A stretch of DNA of 64,000 bases from Candidatus Gastranaerophilales bacterium (lineage in GTDB: Bacteria; Cyanobacteriota; Vampirovibrionia; Gastranaerophilales; Gastranaerophilaceae): NCBI GenBank assembly GCA_905235155.1, contig CAJOKJ010000009.1:39089-103088 (forward strand), in the 5' to 3' direction. Made by a program: the position numbers and the translations under genes. Below are positions 36,762-46,178 of this stretch, piece after piece; the first letter of the stretch is position 1, and each line of letters starts with the position of its first letter. Below the pieces are notes generated by a model. The model did not search any database. It worked only from the letters and a program-made list of their open reading frames with translations, and had not been told where the DNA came from.

Positions 36762-36914
36762 TTCACACCCTATTTGAAAGTCTAACAATCAAATAAATAT
36801 ATATAAACTATAAAATTTATAGATAATATTGACATTAATCTATAAATAAGGTAATATAATCTATAATATTTATGGATTTTACAGCAATAAATCAATCTTT
36901 ATTAAGGAGTATTC

Positions 36915-37603
36915 ATGAAAAAACCGTCATTCACATTAGCAGAAACACTTATCGTCATGGGTGTAATTGGTGTTGTAGCAGCATTAACATTACCAAACTT
37001 AAATCAATCAACAAACAATAAAGAAAAAGTTGCTAAGTTGCAAAAAATATATTCTAATTTACAAGATGCGTTTGGACGTGCAGAAGCAGTTTATGGACCT
37101 TATGATGAATGGTTTACAAACGACACAACTAATACAGCAAGAACAAAAAGAACATCAGAACGCATCTTAGAATTTATGAAAATTTCAAAACAATGTACAA
37201 CTGTTAGTGCATGTAAACTAATCCTTGATGGAAAAGAAACATCAGGCGGACTAGATACATCGGGTGAATATGGTGGGATTCTTGCGGATGGTACTTCAAT
37301 AAGATTTTATACTTCCAGCAGTCCATCTTTGTCAACGACAATAACTGTTGATATAGATGGTATAAATAAAGGTCCAAATTTTAGATGTAAAGACATTTTT
37401 TATTTTTCGTTAAACGCTATTAATGGAGTAAATGCCTCCGAAAAATTTTATTTGTCGGGAAGTGATGAAGTTATTACAAGTTTAGGTCAGGGACGGCTTG
37501 GGTACTTGTTAATGGTAACATGGATTATTTAAATCTTGGCAGTAATGGCAAGTGTCCGGATGGTCAAACTCTGGAATTTGGAAAAAAAACAAGCTGCAAA
37601 TAG
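36915..37603 (+). pseudogene. type IV pilin-like / type II pseudopilin, C-terminal frameshift
   Basis: MKKPS-FTLAETLIVMGVIGVVAALTL at the start is a class III signal peptide plus hydrophobic helix with Glu5; the residue before the cut is Ser instead of Gly. A 1-nt loss near 37495 (GGGAACGG to GGGACGG by comparison) puts the frame into a stop at 37532. The other frame completes a natural ending AWVLVNGNMDYLNLGSNGKCPDG...TSCK, whose stop (37603) lies 1 base before the convergent UDG stop. Cys pairs at the end fit a pilin disulfide. AAGGAG lies 7 nt before the ATG. Confidence 0.8.
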
Positions 37604-37604
37604 T

Positions 37605-38210
37605 TTAATTAATCAAACTCTTTATATATTTCAAATCTTCTAAAAATTCTTTATTTTTTTCTTCCGAGTGAGCATAAGAAATCAGGTATGAAGGATGATA
37701 TATTGCAACTGCTTTACGTCCGTTATATTCAAGGTTTGAAAGTTTGCCATGAACATTCGTAATTGTATATTTTGACCCGCATAAAGATTTTAGTGCATTA
37801 TTTCCACATAAAATAATTAATTTTGGATTTATAATTTCAATTTGTTTAAGCATAAAACTTTCACATGCCAGTTTTTCTTCTTTTTTAGGCGGTCTGTTAC
37901 TTTTAATTCCTTTATCTGAATTTTTTATAACAAACGGTCTACATTTAAGCGTATTAATAATGAATAAATCTTTTTTCCTGTCAATACCTGCTTTTTGTAA
38001 ATACTCATCCAAAAATTGTCCGGCTTTACCAACAAAAGGCAAACCTTGCAAATCTTCCTGTTCACCCGGTGCTTCACCTATTAAAACTGCTTTTGCAGTA
38101 TTAGGATTTCCCGCACCAAAAACCAAATTTGTACGTTCTTTTCCTATTGCACAAGTATAACAGTTTTCGCACTCTCGTTTTAAATTATTCAACATCTGTT
38201 GCTTCGTCAT
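37605..38210 (-). CDS. family 4 uracil-DNA glycosylase
   Basis: 201 residues. It carries GEAPGEQEDLQGLPFVGKAG (motif A), NTLKCRP, and HPSYL (motif B) as in the Fe-S UDGa/type 4 family. The [4Fe-4S] cysteines are in CENCYTC at the N-terminus, in KCRP and in LACESF. It removes uracil from DNA. The start overlaps the symporter end by 26 bases; a Met five codons on is an alternative start. Confidence 0.92.
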   Translation of the reverse strand: MTKQQMLNNLKRECENCYTCAIGKERTNLVFGAGNPNTAKAVLIGEAPGEQEDLQGLPFVGKAGQFLDEYLQKAGIDRKKDLFIINTLKCRPFVIKNSDKGIKSNRPPKKEEKLACESFMLKQIEIINPKLIILCGNNALKSLCGSKYTITNVHGKLSNLEYNGRKAVAIYHPSYLISYAHSEEKNKEFLEDLKYIKSLIN

Positions 38211-39678
38211 AAGGTTCGTCCTTAACTTCGCTAAACAAGCCTACATCATATTTTTTACAATATCTTTTAACTTCTTTTACAACTACATTTGAAAGAATAA
38301 ATAAGGCGAATAAATTAGGCACAGCCATAAACAAAGTTACCGCATCCGAAAGATTAATAATACTTTTAAAATTCATAGCAGAACCTATAACAATACAAAT
38401 ACAATAAATAAATTGGAAAGAACGAGTTTTCAATTTAGAATCGCCAACCAAAAACTGCCAGTTTTTAAGCCCGTAATACGAGCCGCAAAGCATTGTTCCC
38501 ATAACAAAAAAACTTGCCATAATAGTAAGTAAAATAGGGAAAAAACTAAATGCAGACGCAAACGCTTTTGAAGTCAACTCAATACCTGCAATTCCGTTCA
38601 CATGCAAATATTCACCTGAAACAACAATAACAAAAGCCGTTGCAACACCTACAATACAAGTATCAACAAAAGGTTGTAACATAGCAATAAATGCTTGGGC
38701 AACAGGTTTACTGGTTTTGACCGCAGCAAAAGCAGTAGGTGCAGTACCTAAACCGGCTTCATTTGCAAACATTGCACGCCTAAATCCCCACAACATACAC
38801 CCAAAAACTCCACCCGCAACAGCTTGTGGTTGAAAAGCATGAGTAATAATAATTTTTATAGTATGAGGAATGCTTTGCAGATTAATTAAACAAATAATAA
38901 AAATACTTGTTAAATAAAAAATACACATTGCTGGAGTAACTTTTTCCGTAAAACTTCCTATTGACTTTATGCCACCAATAATGGTTATCCAAGTAATTAT
39001 TGCCACAAAAAGTCCAATGAGCCAACTGTTATTTGCGAAAATACTTGCCGAGCCTCCAGTAACTTCTGTTATTTGAGTGGTCATAGCATTAATTTGAAAC
39101 AAATTCCAACCGCCAATTACTGCCAAAACACAACAAAAAGCATAAATTTTACCCAAATGAGGTGCTATTCTACTAAGTATAGGGCCTTTTAAGCCCATAG
39201 AAATATAATACATAGGGCCACCGGAAGTTGAACCGTCAGGATTAACCTGTCTTAACTTAACCCCAAGCAAGACTTCTGAAAACTTAAGTGCCATAGAAAA
39301 TAAGCCTGCAACTATCATCCAAAAAATAACACCGGGTCCGCCAATAGAAACTGCGGCAGCAGAACCTGCAACATTTCCTATTCCTGCTGATGACGATATA
39401 GTTGCACTTAGTGCCTGAAAAGAGGATACTTCACCCTTTTTTTGACGCTTTATGATGTCTTTATGTTCAAACTTATGAGCAATAAGTCTTAAAGCATGTT
39501 TAAACCCCCAAAAACCAATAAACCTTAAACGAAAAGTAAAATAAATCGCAGCAAACATTAAAAGTGCTATTAATAACTGCACTTCAACACCATTTATAGT
39601 AACCGAATAAAATATAATTGAGGAAACTTTATCGGCAACAGGTGATAAAAAACCGTCAATTGCTGCATCTAAATTCAT
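38185..39678 (-). CDS. alanine/glycine:cation symporter (AGCS family)
   Basis: 497 residues, about 10-11 membrane segments. Family motifs: ISSSAGIGNVAGSAAAVSIGGPG, GGPMYYISMGL and ANEAGLGTAPTAFAA. It imports alanine or glycine with Na+. Divergent from tRNA-Ser. The -10 TATTAT lies exactly 6 nt before the ATG and there is no Shine-Dalgarno site, so it is another leaderless candidate. It overlaps the UDG gene. Confidence 0.93.
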   Translation of the reverse strand: MNLDAAIDGFLSPVADKVSSIIFYSVTINGVEVQLLIALLMFAAIYFTFRLRFIGFWGFKHALRLIAHKFEHKDIIKRQKKGEVSSFQALSATISSSAGIGNVAGSAAAVSIGGPGVIFWMIVAGLFSMALKFSEVLLGVKLRQVNPDGSTSGGPMYYISMGLKGPILSRIAPHLGKIYAFCCVLAVIGGWNLFQINAMTTQITEVTGGSASIFANNSWLIGLFVAIITWITIIGGIKSIGSFTEKVTPAMCIFYLTSIFIICLINLQSIPHTIKIIITHAFQPQAVAGGVFGCMLWGFRRAMFANEAGLGTAPTAFAAVKTSKPVAQAFIAMLQPFVDTCIVGVATAFVIVVSGEYLHVNGIAGIELTSKAFASAFSFFPILLTIMASFFVMGTMLCGSYYGLKNWQFLVGDSKLKTRSFQFIYCICIVIGSAMNFKSIINLSDAVTLFMAVPNLFALFILSNVVVKEVKRYCKKYDVGLFSEVKDEPYDEATDVE

Positions 39679-39684
39679 AAAACA

Positions 39685-39690
39685 ATAATA
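39685..39690 (-). promoter_or_regulatory. -10 element of a leaderless promoter (AGCS symporter)
   Basis: TATTAT on the minus strand, 6 nt (TGTTTT) before the ATG; TTGTTA lies 19 bp upstream. Confidence 0.5.
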
Positions 39691-39806
39691 TTACAAAAAG
39701 AAATAATTATAACAAAGAGTAACAAAACATTAACAGAATTGAAAAGAAAAACTTTTTATGATAAACTAATTTCTATCGGAGAGAAGTTCCGGTAGTATAG
39801 CAAATT

Positions 39807-39896
39807 GGAGACGTGGCCGAGTTGGCTGAAGGCGGCACCCTGCTAAGGTGTTATATGGAGCAATCTGTATCCAGGGTTCGAATCCCTGCGTCTCCG
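39807..39896 (+). tRNA. tRNA-Ser (anticodon GCT)
   Basis: 90 nt with a long variable arm (class II). Acceptor stem GGAGACG pairs with CGTCTCC; D-arm TGGCCGAGTTGGCTGAAGGC; anticodon loop CTGCTAA gives GCT, reading AGC/AGT; T-arm with GGTTCGAATCC. No CCA is encoded. A protein frame crossing it is not real. Confidence 0.96.
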
Positions 39897-39905
39897 AATT
39901 TATTA

Positions 39906-39930
39906 ACAGGGCTGATTTCAGTCCTGTTTT
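39906..39930 (+). terminator. terminator after tRNA-Ser
   Basis: ACAGGGCTG-ATTT-CAGTCCTGT (9 pairs, one G-T) followed by TTTATATT. Confidence 0.8.
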
Positions 39931-39950
39931 ATATTAAGGATTTGATTTTT

Positions 39951-40915
39951 ATGAAAATATATAGCTTAGACTACGGATTTAATATTAAAACAACAAAAAA
40001 TTTTAAAATATTTTCTTTTTTATTTATACCGCTACTTATAAAGCCAAATTTCTCAACAGATTTAAAAAATAAGATTAAATTCTATATATCACCAAAAAAA
40101 GAACTTGCAAAATGGTATAAATTCAGAACAGGTGATGATTTGAATATTGATAATCCTCAAACATTCAATGAAAAAATACAATGGATGAAACTATATGATT
40201 CTAATCCAACAAAAACACTTCTTGCTGATAAATATTTATAAGGGATTGGGTTAAAAGCAGAATAGGAGAAGAACATTTAATTAGACTACTTGGAGTTTGG
40301 GATAAATTTGACGATATAGATTTTGAAAAATTACCCGAACAATTTGTATTAAAATGTAATCACGGCTGCGGATACAATATAATTGTAAGAGATAAATCAA
40401 AATTAAATATTAAAGATACAAAAAACAAACTGGAAACATGGTTAAATGAAGATTTTGCATTCAAAAACGGATTTGAAATGCATTACTCAAAAATTCCAAG
40501 AAAAATTATTGCTGAAGAATATATACCAGAAGTTGATAAATCTGCTATTGACTACAAATTTATATGTTTTAACGGCGAACCTTGCTTGTGCTGGATAACA
40601 GATAAATCTCTAAAAAAATATGAAAGAATGTTTTATAAACTACCCGAATGGGAGCCTCAAAACATTGAATATCTGGACGGTTGGGCAATTTTAGCAAAAA
40701 CATCAAAACCTAAACCTAAAAATTTAGATAAAATTCTTGAAATATGCAAAACGTTATCAAAAGGTTTCCCGCTGGTAAGGGTGGATTTATACATTACAGA
40801 TGAGAAAATATTATTTGGGGAGATGACGTTTACAACATCATCAGGTCGTGCAAAATTCAGCCCTGACAAATGGAATTACATATTAGGTGAAAAAATTATA
40901 TTACCTAAAAAATAG
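39951..40915 (+). pseudogene. TupA-like ATP-grasp glycan-modifying protein, frameshifted
   Basis: From ATG 39951 (AAGGA upstream) the frame reads ...FNEKIQWMKLYDSNPTKTLLADKYL and stops at 40241. The next frame continues at once as RDWVKSRIGEEHLIRLLGVWD...VLKCNHGCGYNIIV...EEYIPEVDKSAIDYKF...GEMTFTTSSGRAKF. Restoring a G in TTA(G)TAAGG rebuilds the invariant DKYxVRDWV of TupA-like ATP-grasp enzymes from capsule/teichuronopeptide loci. They probably ligate amino acids or other groups to surface glycan. About 320 residues if repaired. Confidence 0.8.
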
Positions 40916-40923
40916 AGGTTTTA

Positions 40924-42819
40924 ATGAATTTTCTAAAAAAATATATAAAATCAAATATAAAAATTAATGGTTTAAAAGTATATAAAACCTATAATATTTT
41001 TGGATTAAAATTTAAATTTTGCATAATAAAAACAAACAAATATCACATTAACAAATATTTAAGAAACATTGTCCCATACAATGTTGTACCGCATAAAATT
41101 TGGGAGGTGGAAGACAAAAACAGTATTTTAAAACTGGACTGGAATGAATCAACTTTACAGCCTTCGCCAAAAGTTAAAGAAGCATTGCATAACTTAGTAG
41201 AAAAATCAGATTTTTTCAACTTATACCCAAAAACATGCAATCAAGAATTGTTAAAAGTCCTATCAGATTACACAAACCTTGAACAAAAATATGTACAGTA
41301 TTTTGCAAGTTCAGATGCCATTCACGAATATATTGCAAAAATGTATATTGGAGAAAGTGACAAAGTTTTAATGCTTGCACCAAGTTATGATAATTTCAGA
41401 TTAACAGTTCAAGCAAACGGTGCCGATATTTATTTTTCAAATGTTGATGATAATTTTAAATTTAATGCTGAAAAATTTGAAAAAGATATTAACAATATAA
41501 AACCAAGTTTTATTTATATTGTTAATCCGAATAATCCGATAGGTTATCAGTTAGATAAAAAATATATAGAAAGTTTACTTTTAAAACATCCAAATAAAAT
41601 GTTTCTGGTTGATGAAGCATACTACGAATTTTCAGGTAACACTGTTGCAGAGTTAGTAAAAAAATATCAAAATATACTGGTAACAAGAACATTATCAAAA
41701 GCATTCGGACTTGCTAATTTCAGATTTGGTTACTTAATAAGTTCAGAAGAAAACATAAAATCGATTAATACAATAAGAAACCCTAAAAATATTTCAACAT
41801 TCACTCAAGTTGCAGCAATGGCAGCCTTGTCTGATACAGAATATATGACAAATTACGTCAGCAAAGTAAAAGAAGGCAGAGAATATTTTATACAAAATCT
41901 TGAAAAATATTCAGACTTTTTACAATGTTATAACAGTTGTTCAAATTTTGTTTTGGTAAAATTCAAAGACTTTGCCCTAAAATCAAAAGTTTTTAACTAT
42001 TAAAAAAAACATAATATTTATACAAGAAACTTGTTACAATCACAGCTTTTGTACAATTGCCTACGATTTACTATTGGAACTAAAGAACAAATGACAAAAG
42101 TTCTGGCAGTTTTGGATAATTTCTTTTCTGAACAAAATGAACAAAAAGAAAATAATGATTACGATAAAATTGCATTATTTGATTTTTGCGACACAATTGT
42201 TGACTTTCAATCCGGAAATCCTTTTATTTTCTATGTTATAAATAAAAAGAAGTCAAAAAAATTACATATAAAAAATGTATTACGAAAACTAAAATTAAGC
42301 ATGTTTAAAACTGTTATCAAATCGTATCCTGCCAAAAGAGATATTTTAAAATTGTTAAAAGGATTAACTTATGATGAACTGAATAAATTAGCCCAAAATT
42401 ATTATCTTTATGAAGTGAGAACACATTTTAATAAAGAAGTCATTGATAAACTAAATGAATTAAAAGAACAAAATTATAAAATTTACGTTGTATCAGGCGG
42501 ATATTCAATTTATCTAAAATTTTTTATTGAAGAATTTGATTTAGACGGACTATTTGCAACAGATATAAAATTTAACACAAATAATATTTGCGAAGGTGTT
42601 TTTGACGGTTATGACTGTATGGGATGGGAAAAATATTACAGACTAAAAAGATTTTTTAAAGATAAAAATATAAGTAATAGCGAAATAATCGGATTTACAG
42701 ACAGCAAATCCGATATACCAATGTTAAAATTATGTACTAAAAAATATGCAGTAGCAACAAAAGAAGAAACTTGGATGACACAACAGAACTGTGAATTAAT
42801 TAAAATTTCAAAAAACTAA
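40924..42819 (+). pseudogene. HisC-like aminotransferase fused to HAD-IB phosphatase, with in-frame stop
   Basis: First part: a ~50-residue N-terminal segment with KTYNIFGLKFKF, then a fold-type I PLP enzyme of the histidinol-phosphate aminotransferase/CobD kind (VNPNNPIGYQL, VDEAYYEF, TRTLSKAFGLANFRFGY with the PLP Lys). A TAA at 42001-42003 interrupts it, but the same frame goes on through the aminotransferase C-terminus (LLYNCLRFTIGT) into a HAD-IB domain (LFDFCDTIVDF with the nucleophile in DFCDT, VVSGGYS, GFTDSKSDIPML). The TAA stands where TTA (Leu) is expected. The fused pair suggests synthesis of an amino-alcohol decoration of a glycan (inference). Confidence 0.75.
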
Positions 42820-42821
42820 AA

Positions 42822-42845
42822 TGGACTTCTATAAAAAGAAGTCCA
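42822..42845. terminator. bidirectional terminator, better on the minus strand
   Basis: TGGACTTCT (42822-42830) pairs with AGAAGTCCA (42837-42845). On the minus strand it is followed by TTTTAGTTTTTTG, ending the 5'-nucleotidase transcript; the plus-strand T-run is weaker. Confidence 0.85.
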
Positions 42846-42873
42846 CTTTACTCTTAATATATTTCTAATTTAA

Positions 42874-44382
42874 TTAGTCCACAATTTGAATTCTATTATC
42901 TGCTTTAACTTCAATTTCTTTGCCTTGAGCAGTTAATTTCTTAATGTATTCTGCAACCATTTTGTCTTTGTCTTCATCATACATTTTTTCTGCTTTGCTC
43001 ATAGATTCTAACATTTCAAATCCGTCACGACCGTTACCGTAGTATGTATCCATTGCAACTCTGAATGTTTTATCTTCACTTGGATTATTAATATCTAATG
43101 CTTGTTTGTTACCGTTTCTGTCAACATATTCTGCGGCAAGTAATTCACCTTGTTTATTCATTTTATATGTCATACCAGAAACTTGTAAAATACCAGGTTT
43201 TGTACCTGCATTAACTAAAGATTTTGCACCAAATTTTAAAGCATCAACAATTGTTTTTTCACTTAATTTTGCAACCATCATACCGTTTTTGAAAGGTACT
43301 ATACTTGAAATATCTCTTGTATTAATGTTGCCTGCTTCAAATGTATTTCTTAAGTTTGCAGAACCTAAAATTGTCATATCAGCACCTGTAAAATCTCTCA
43401 TTGCATCTGCAACAAAGTCAGCGTGAGGATTTTCTTGTGCAATTCTGTTTGCAGGTTCAGGGTCAGCAGATTTAATTCTACCAACAACTTCAGGTTTACC
43501 TAAAATCTTTTCTGATAAATATGTCATTACCAAGTTTCTTCTGAAATTTTTTGTAGGTGTAACATTATTTTGTGCTTTTGTGATAACACCATTTTCATCA
43601 AATTCAAGGTTTAAAACACCGATATTATCAGCATCTTTTCCGGCTTGTGTAATAATAACAGGGTTACCGTCTTTACCGTATAATAAATTTTCGCCTTCTT
43701 TGATATCTTTGATTAATTCGTGAGAATGACCGCCAAGAATAACGTCAATACCTGATGTTTCTTGTGCTAATCTTTTTTCGTTAGCATTACCGGCATGAGA
43801 AATAACAATAACTTTATTTACACCTTGTTCTTGTAACTTATTAACTTCTTCTTGAACATCTTTAATTGTTTGGTCAAAATCATCAACTTTAAAATCTTCA
43901 TAATTTGCAGGTTTTGCAATTCTTGTAAATAAATCAGGTGGTAACAAACCGATTATACCGTATTTTGTACCATCTTTTTCTTGAATATAAGATTTTTCAA
44001 TTCTTTTGCTCATTGGATTTTTTTCGTCAACTTTAACATTTAAACCCAACATTTTATAGTTTTTATTTTTTGTCAAATCGTATAATTGTTTTGAATCTCC
44101 GTCGCATTCGTGGTTACCAACTGCTGTTGCAGTAATACCAATCATTTCAAGAAATTTAGATGCAATAATATTAGGTTTTGTGCTTTCTCCCAACATAATA
44201 TCTCCGGAAGAAAGTTTTAATTTATCAGTTTTTTGAGATGGTACAAATTGGTCAAATGCTTTTGACATGTTATAAATTTTTTCCATCTTCATTGTTTGAC
44301 CGTGCAAGTCATTAATATAGAAAATGCTGGTTTTAGTTGTTTTTGGAGCAACAATTGGATTTACACTAACTGATTTAACCAT
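42874..44382 (-). CDS. 5'-nucleotidase / metallophosphatase, two-domain
   Basis: 502 residues. Calcineurin-like domain: YINDLHGQ (D-x-H), GDIMLG, GNHECDGD, VISHAGN and GGHSHE, giving the dinuclear metal site. From about 300 the 5-nucleotidase C-terminal domain (substrate specificity). Members are often exported, but this one lacks a signal peptide: the first residues (MVKSVSVNPIVAPKT) are not hydrophobic. AAGGTG lies upstream of the ATG but rather far (about 12 nt). Confidence 0.9.
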   Translation of the reverse strand: MVKSVSVNPIVAPKTTKTSIFYINDLHGQTMKMEKIYNMSKAFDQFVPSQKTDKLKLSSGDIMLGESTKPNIIASKFLEMIGITATAVGNHECDGDSKQLYDLTKNKNYKMLGLNVKVDEKNPMSKRIEKSYIQEKDGTKYGIIGLLPPDLFTRIAKPANYEDFKVDDFDQTIKDVQEEVNKLQEQGVNKVIVISHAGNANEKRLAQETSGIDVILGGHSHELIKDIKEGENLLYGKDGNPVIITQAGKDADNIGVLNLEFDENGVITKAQNNVTPTKNFRRNLVMTYLSEKILGKPEVVGRIKSADPEPANRIAQENPHADFVADAMRDFTGADMTILGSANLRNTFEAGNINTRDISSIVPFKNGMMVAKLSEKTIVDALKFGAKSLVNAGTKPGILQVSGMTYKMNKQGELLAAEYVDRNGNKQALDINNPSEDKTFRVAMDTYYGNGRDGFEMLESMSKAEKMYDEDKDKMVAEYIKKLTAQGKEIEVKADNRIQIVD

Positions 44383-44506
44383 TAATATAAGTACACCTTA
44401 TTTTACCTACACATATATATAAACACTTGAAAGACTTTTTTTTTGCTATTTTATTAAACAAACTTTACAAAACATTTACATATTAAAACCGTTGAAATAC
44501 ATGAAT

Positions 44507-45115
44507 TTAGACCGATAGTATCTGTAAAGTTACCCTCAAAAAATCTTCTTGTTCTTTAGGATTATGACCTTGTAAACATGCTTGTTTTATGGCATTTACA
44601 ATTTCTTCTTCTTCGTAACCTAATGATAAAAGAATATTTTGGATATAAACTGTTTCATCCGGCATATCAGAATTTGATAAAGATATTTTCATATCAGCAG
44701 AAACATTTACAAGTTTATCTTTTAATTCAAGAATAATTTTTTGTGCTAATTTTGTTCCGACACCTTTTGCTTTAGTCAATTCTTTTGAATTTTCATTTAT
44801 AACAAAATAAATTAAATCACTGACATCAAATTCATTTAACAAACAAAGTGCCATTTTTGAACCGACACCGGATACGGAGGTAAGGATATTAAAAATATCT
44901 CTCGCTTCTTTGCTTAAAAATCCACAAAGGCTCATCGTATCTTCTCTATGAATTAAAACCGTATAAATTTTAACAACATCATCAATACTTTTTGTATTAA
45001 AATCTGTTTGAGTAACTTCAAGCAAATAACCTATGCCTCCAACCTCAACAGTGTAATAACATGCTTTTTGATTTTGTGTTTTTGAAACCAATATCCCTTT
45101 TAAATAATCAAACAT
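44507..45115 (-). CDS. ruvA: Holliday junction branch migration protein RuvA
   Basis: 202 residues, the standard length. N-terminal OB fold (MFDYLKGILV...YLLEV), the helix-hairpin-helix pair (LTSVSGVGSKMALCLL and LTKAKGVGTKLAQKIILELKD), and a C-terminal domain III (IQNILLSLGYEEEEIVNAIKQA) that contacts RuvB. RuvB is not in the window. AGGA lies 8-9 nt before the ATG. Divergent from the TPR gene. Confidence 0.95.
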   Translation of the reverse strand: MFDYLKGILVSKTQNQKACYYTVEVGGIGYLLEVTQTDFNTKSIDDVVKIYTVLIHREDTMSLCGFLSKEARDIFNILTSVSGVGSKMALCLLNEFDVSDLIYFVINENSKELTKAKGVGTKLAQKIILELKDKLVNVSADMKISLSNSDMPDETVYIQNILLSLGYEEEEIVNAIKQACLQGHNPKEQEDFLRVTLQILSV

Positions 45116-45144
45116 ACTTCATTCCTGTTTTCGTATATTTATAT

Positions 45145-45150
45145 TATACT
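45145..45150 (+). promoter_or_regulatory. -10 element of a leaderless promoter (TPR gene)
   Basis: TATACT ends 6 nt (ACAATT) before ATG 45157. The complementary strand of the same A/T stretch carries TATAAT-like boxes for ruvA. Confidence 0.55.
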
Positions 45151-45156
45151 ACAATT

Positions 45157-46110
45157 ATGGAAAGTTTATTTATTGAAAAATTTAAAATGAACTTAAAAAG
45201 AATTAGGGAAAAAATGTCAACTTTTGATGCTTATTTTTCAAAAGGGGTAGAGCTCTATGATGAAAAAAAATATAAGCTTGCCATAGAATTTTTCAAAACC
45301 GCTTTATCTCAAAGTAACGCTCTGCCATTTGCAAACTATAACCTTGCTCTCGCCTATCAACAAGTAAATAATGAAGATGAAGCACTAAAATATTATGAGA
45401 AATTTCTTGAAAGTTACCCAAAAGACCAAAGCGGATTGTATAATACTGCATTAATATATTTTAAGAAAGAAGAATACGAGAAAGCCTCAAAGTACTTCTT
45501 TGAAAGCTTTAGACAACTTCAAGATAAAGATAACATAACCTCTTTAACAAAATGTTATATAAAAATGGATAATATCGAAAAAATAACAGATTTGGTTGAA
45601 TATATATTCAACTCTGATTGTGATAATGACAGTGCATTTGAAGTTGCAAAAATTGTAGAGCAAGGTTATGCGATAAAAAATCCGGTTCTTTTAGACTTTG
45701 CATTGAAGATATATACCAAACTTTATGAAGAAAACCCAAAAAATTTTGAAGCCGTACTCGCAATATCTCTTGTATACGCCAAAAAAGGCGACTGGAAAAA
45801 AGCAATCGAATATTGTTCAATTGCTCTTAGACTTAATCCAAAATCTTATGAAGCGAATAACCAAATGGGGTTGACATATTATTGTGCGGAAGAAATGGAA
45901 TCTTGCATTTACTATTACGAAAAAGCGTTTAATTTAAATTCAAAAAAAGACTACCGTATATACTCAAATCTTGCTTATGCCTATGAAAAAGTCGGAAGAA
46001 TTAACGAAGCAATAGGACTATTCAAAGAATTGATAACAAAATTTTCTAATTTTCCGACAAAAGAAGAAATTAAAAATCATACAAAAATACTCATAGAAGA
46101 AAATCGTTAA
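45157..46110 (+). CDS. tetratricopeptide repeat protein
   Basis: 317 residues, cytosolic. At least five TPR units are visible, e.g. [104 protein letters not shown] and [27 protein letters not shown] scaffold; partner unknown. In-frame codons upstream of 45157 overlap ruvA and the promoter and are not used. No Shine-Dalgarno site. Confidence 0.87.
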   Translation: MESLFIEKFKMNLKRIREKMSTFDAYFSKGVELYDEKKYKLAIEFFKTALSQSNALPFANYNLALAYQQVNNEDEALKYYEKFLESYPKDQSGLYNTALIYFKKEEYEKASKYFFESFRQLQDKDNITSLTKCYIKMDNIEKITDLVEYIFNSDCDNDSAFEVAKIVEQGYAIKNPVLLDFALKIYTKLYEENPKNFEAVLAISLVYAKKGDWKKAIEYCSIALRLNPKSYEANNQMGLTYYCAEEMESCIYYYEKAFNLNSKKDYRIYSNLAYAYEKVGRINEAIGLFKELITKFSNFPTKEEIKNHTKILIEENR

Positions 46111-46178
46111 TATTTATTCTTGTTTATGATATATTTTGCATGAAGGTTATTTATTTAAACAAAGAGGATATAAAAATT

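Noticed and set aside
39813..40241. Protein frame starting inside tRNA-Ser
   Set aside because: It begins within the tRNA and crosses its terminator; the real coding start is ATG 39951 with AAGGA upstream.
39807..42819. Genomic island integrated at tRNA-Ser
   Set aside because: No integrase, no direct repeat of the tRNA 3' end was seen downstream; the glycan genes may just be neighbours.
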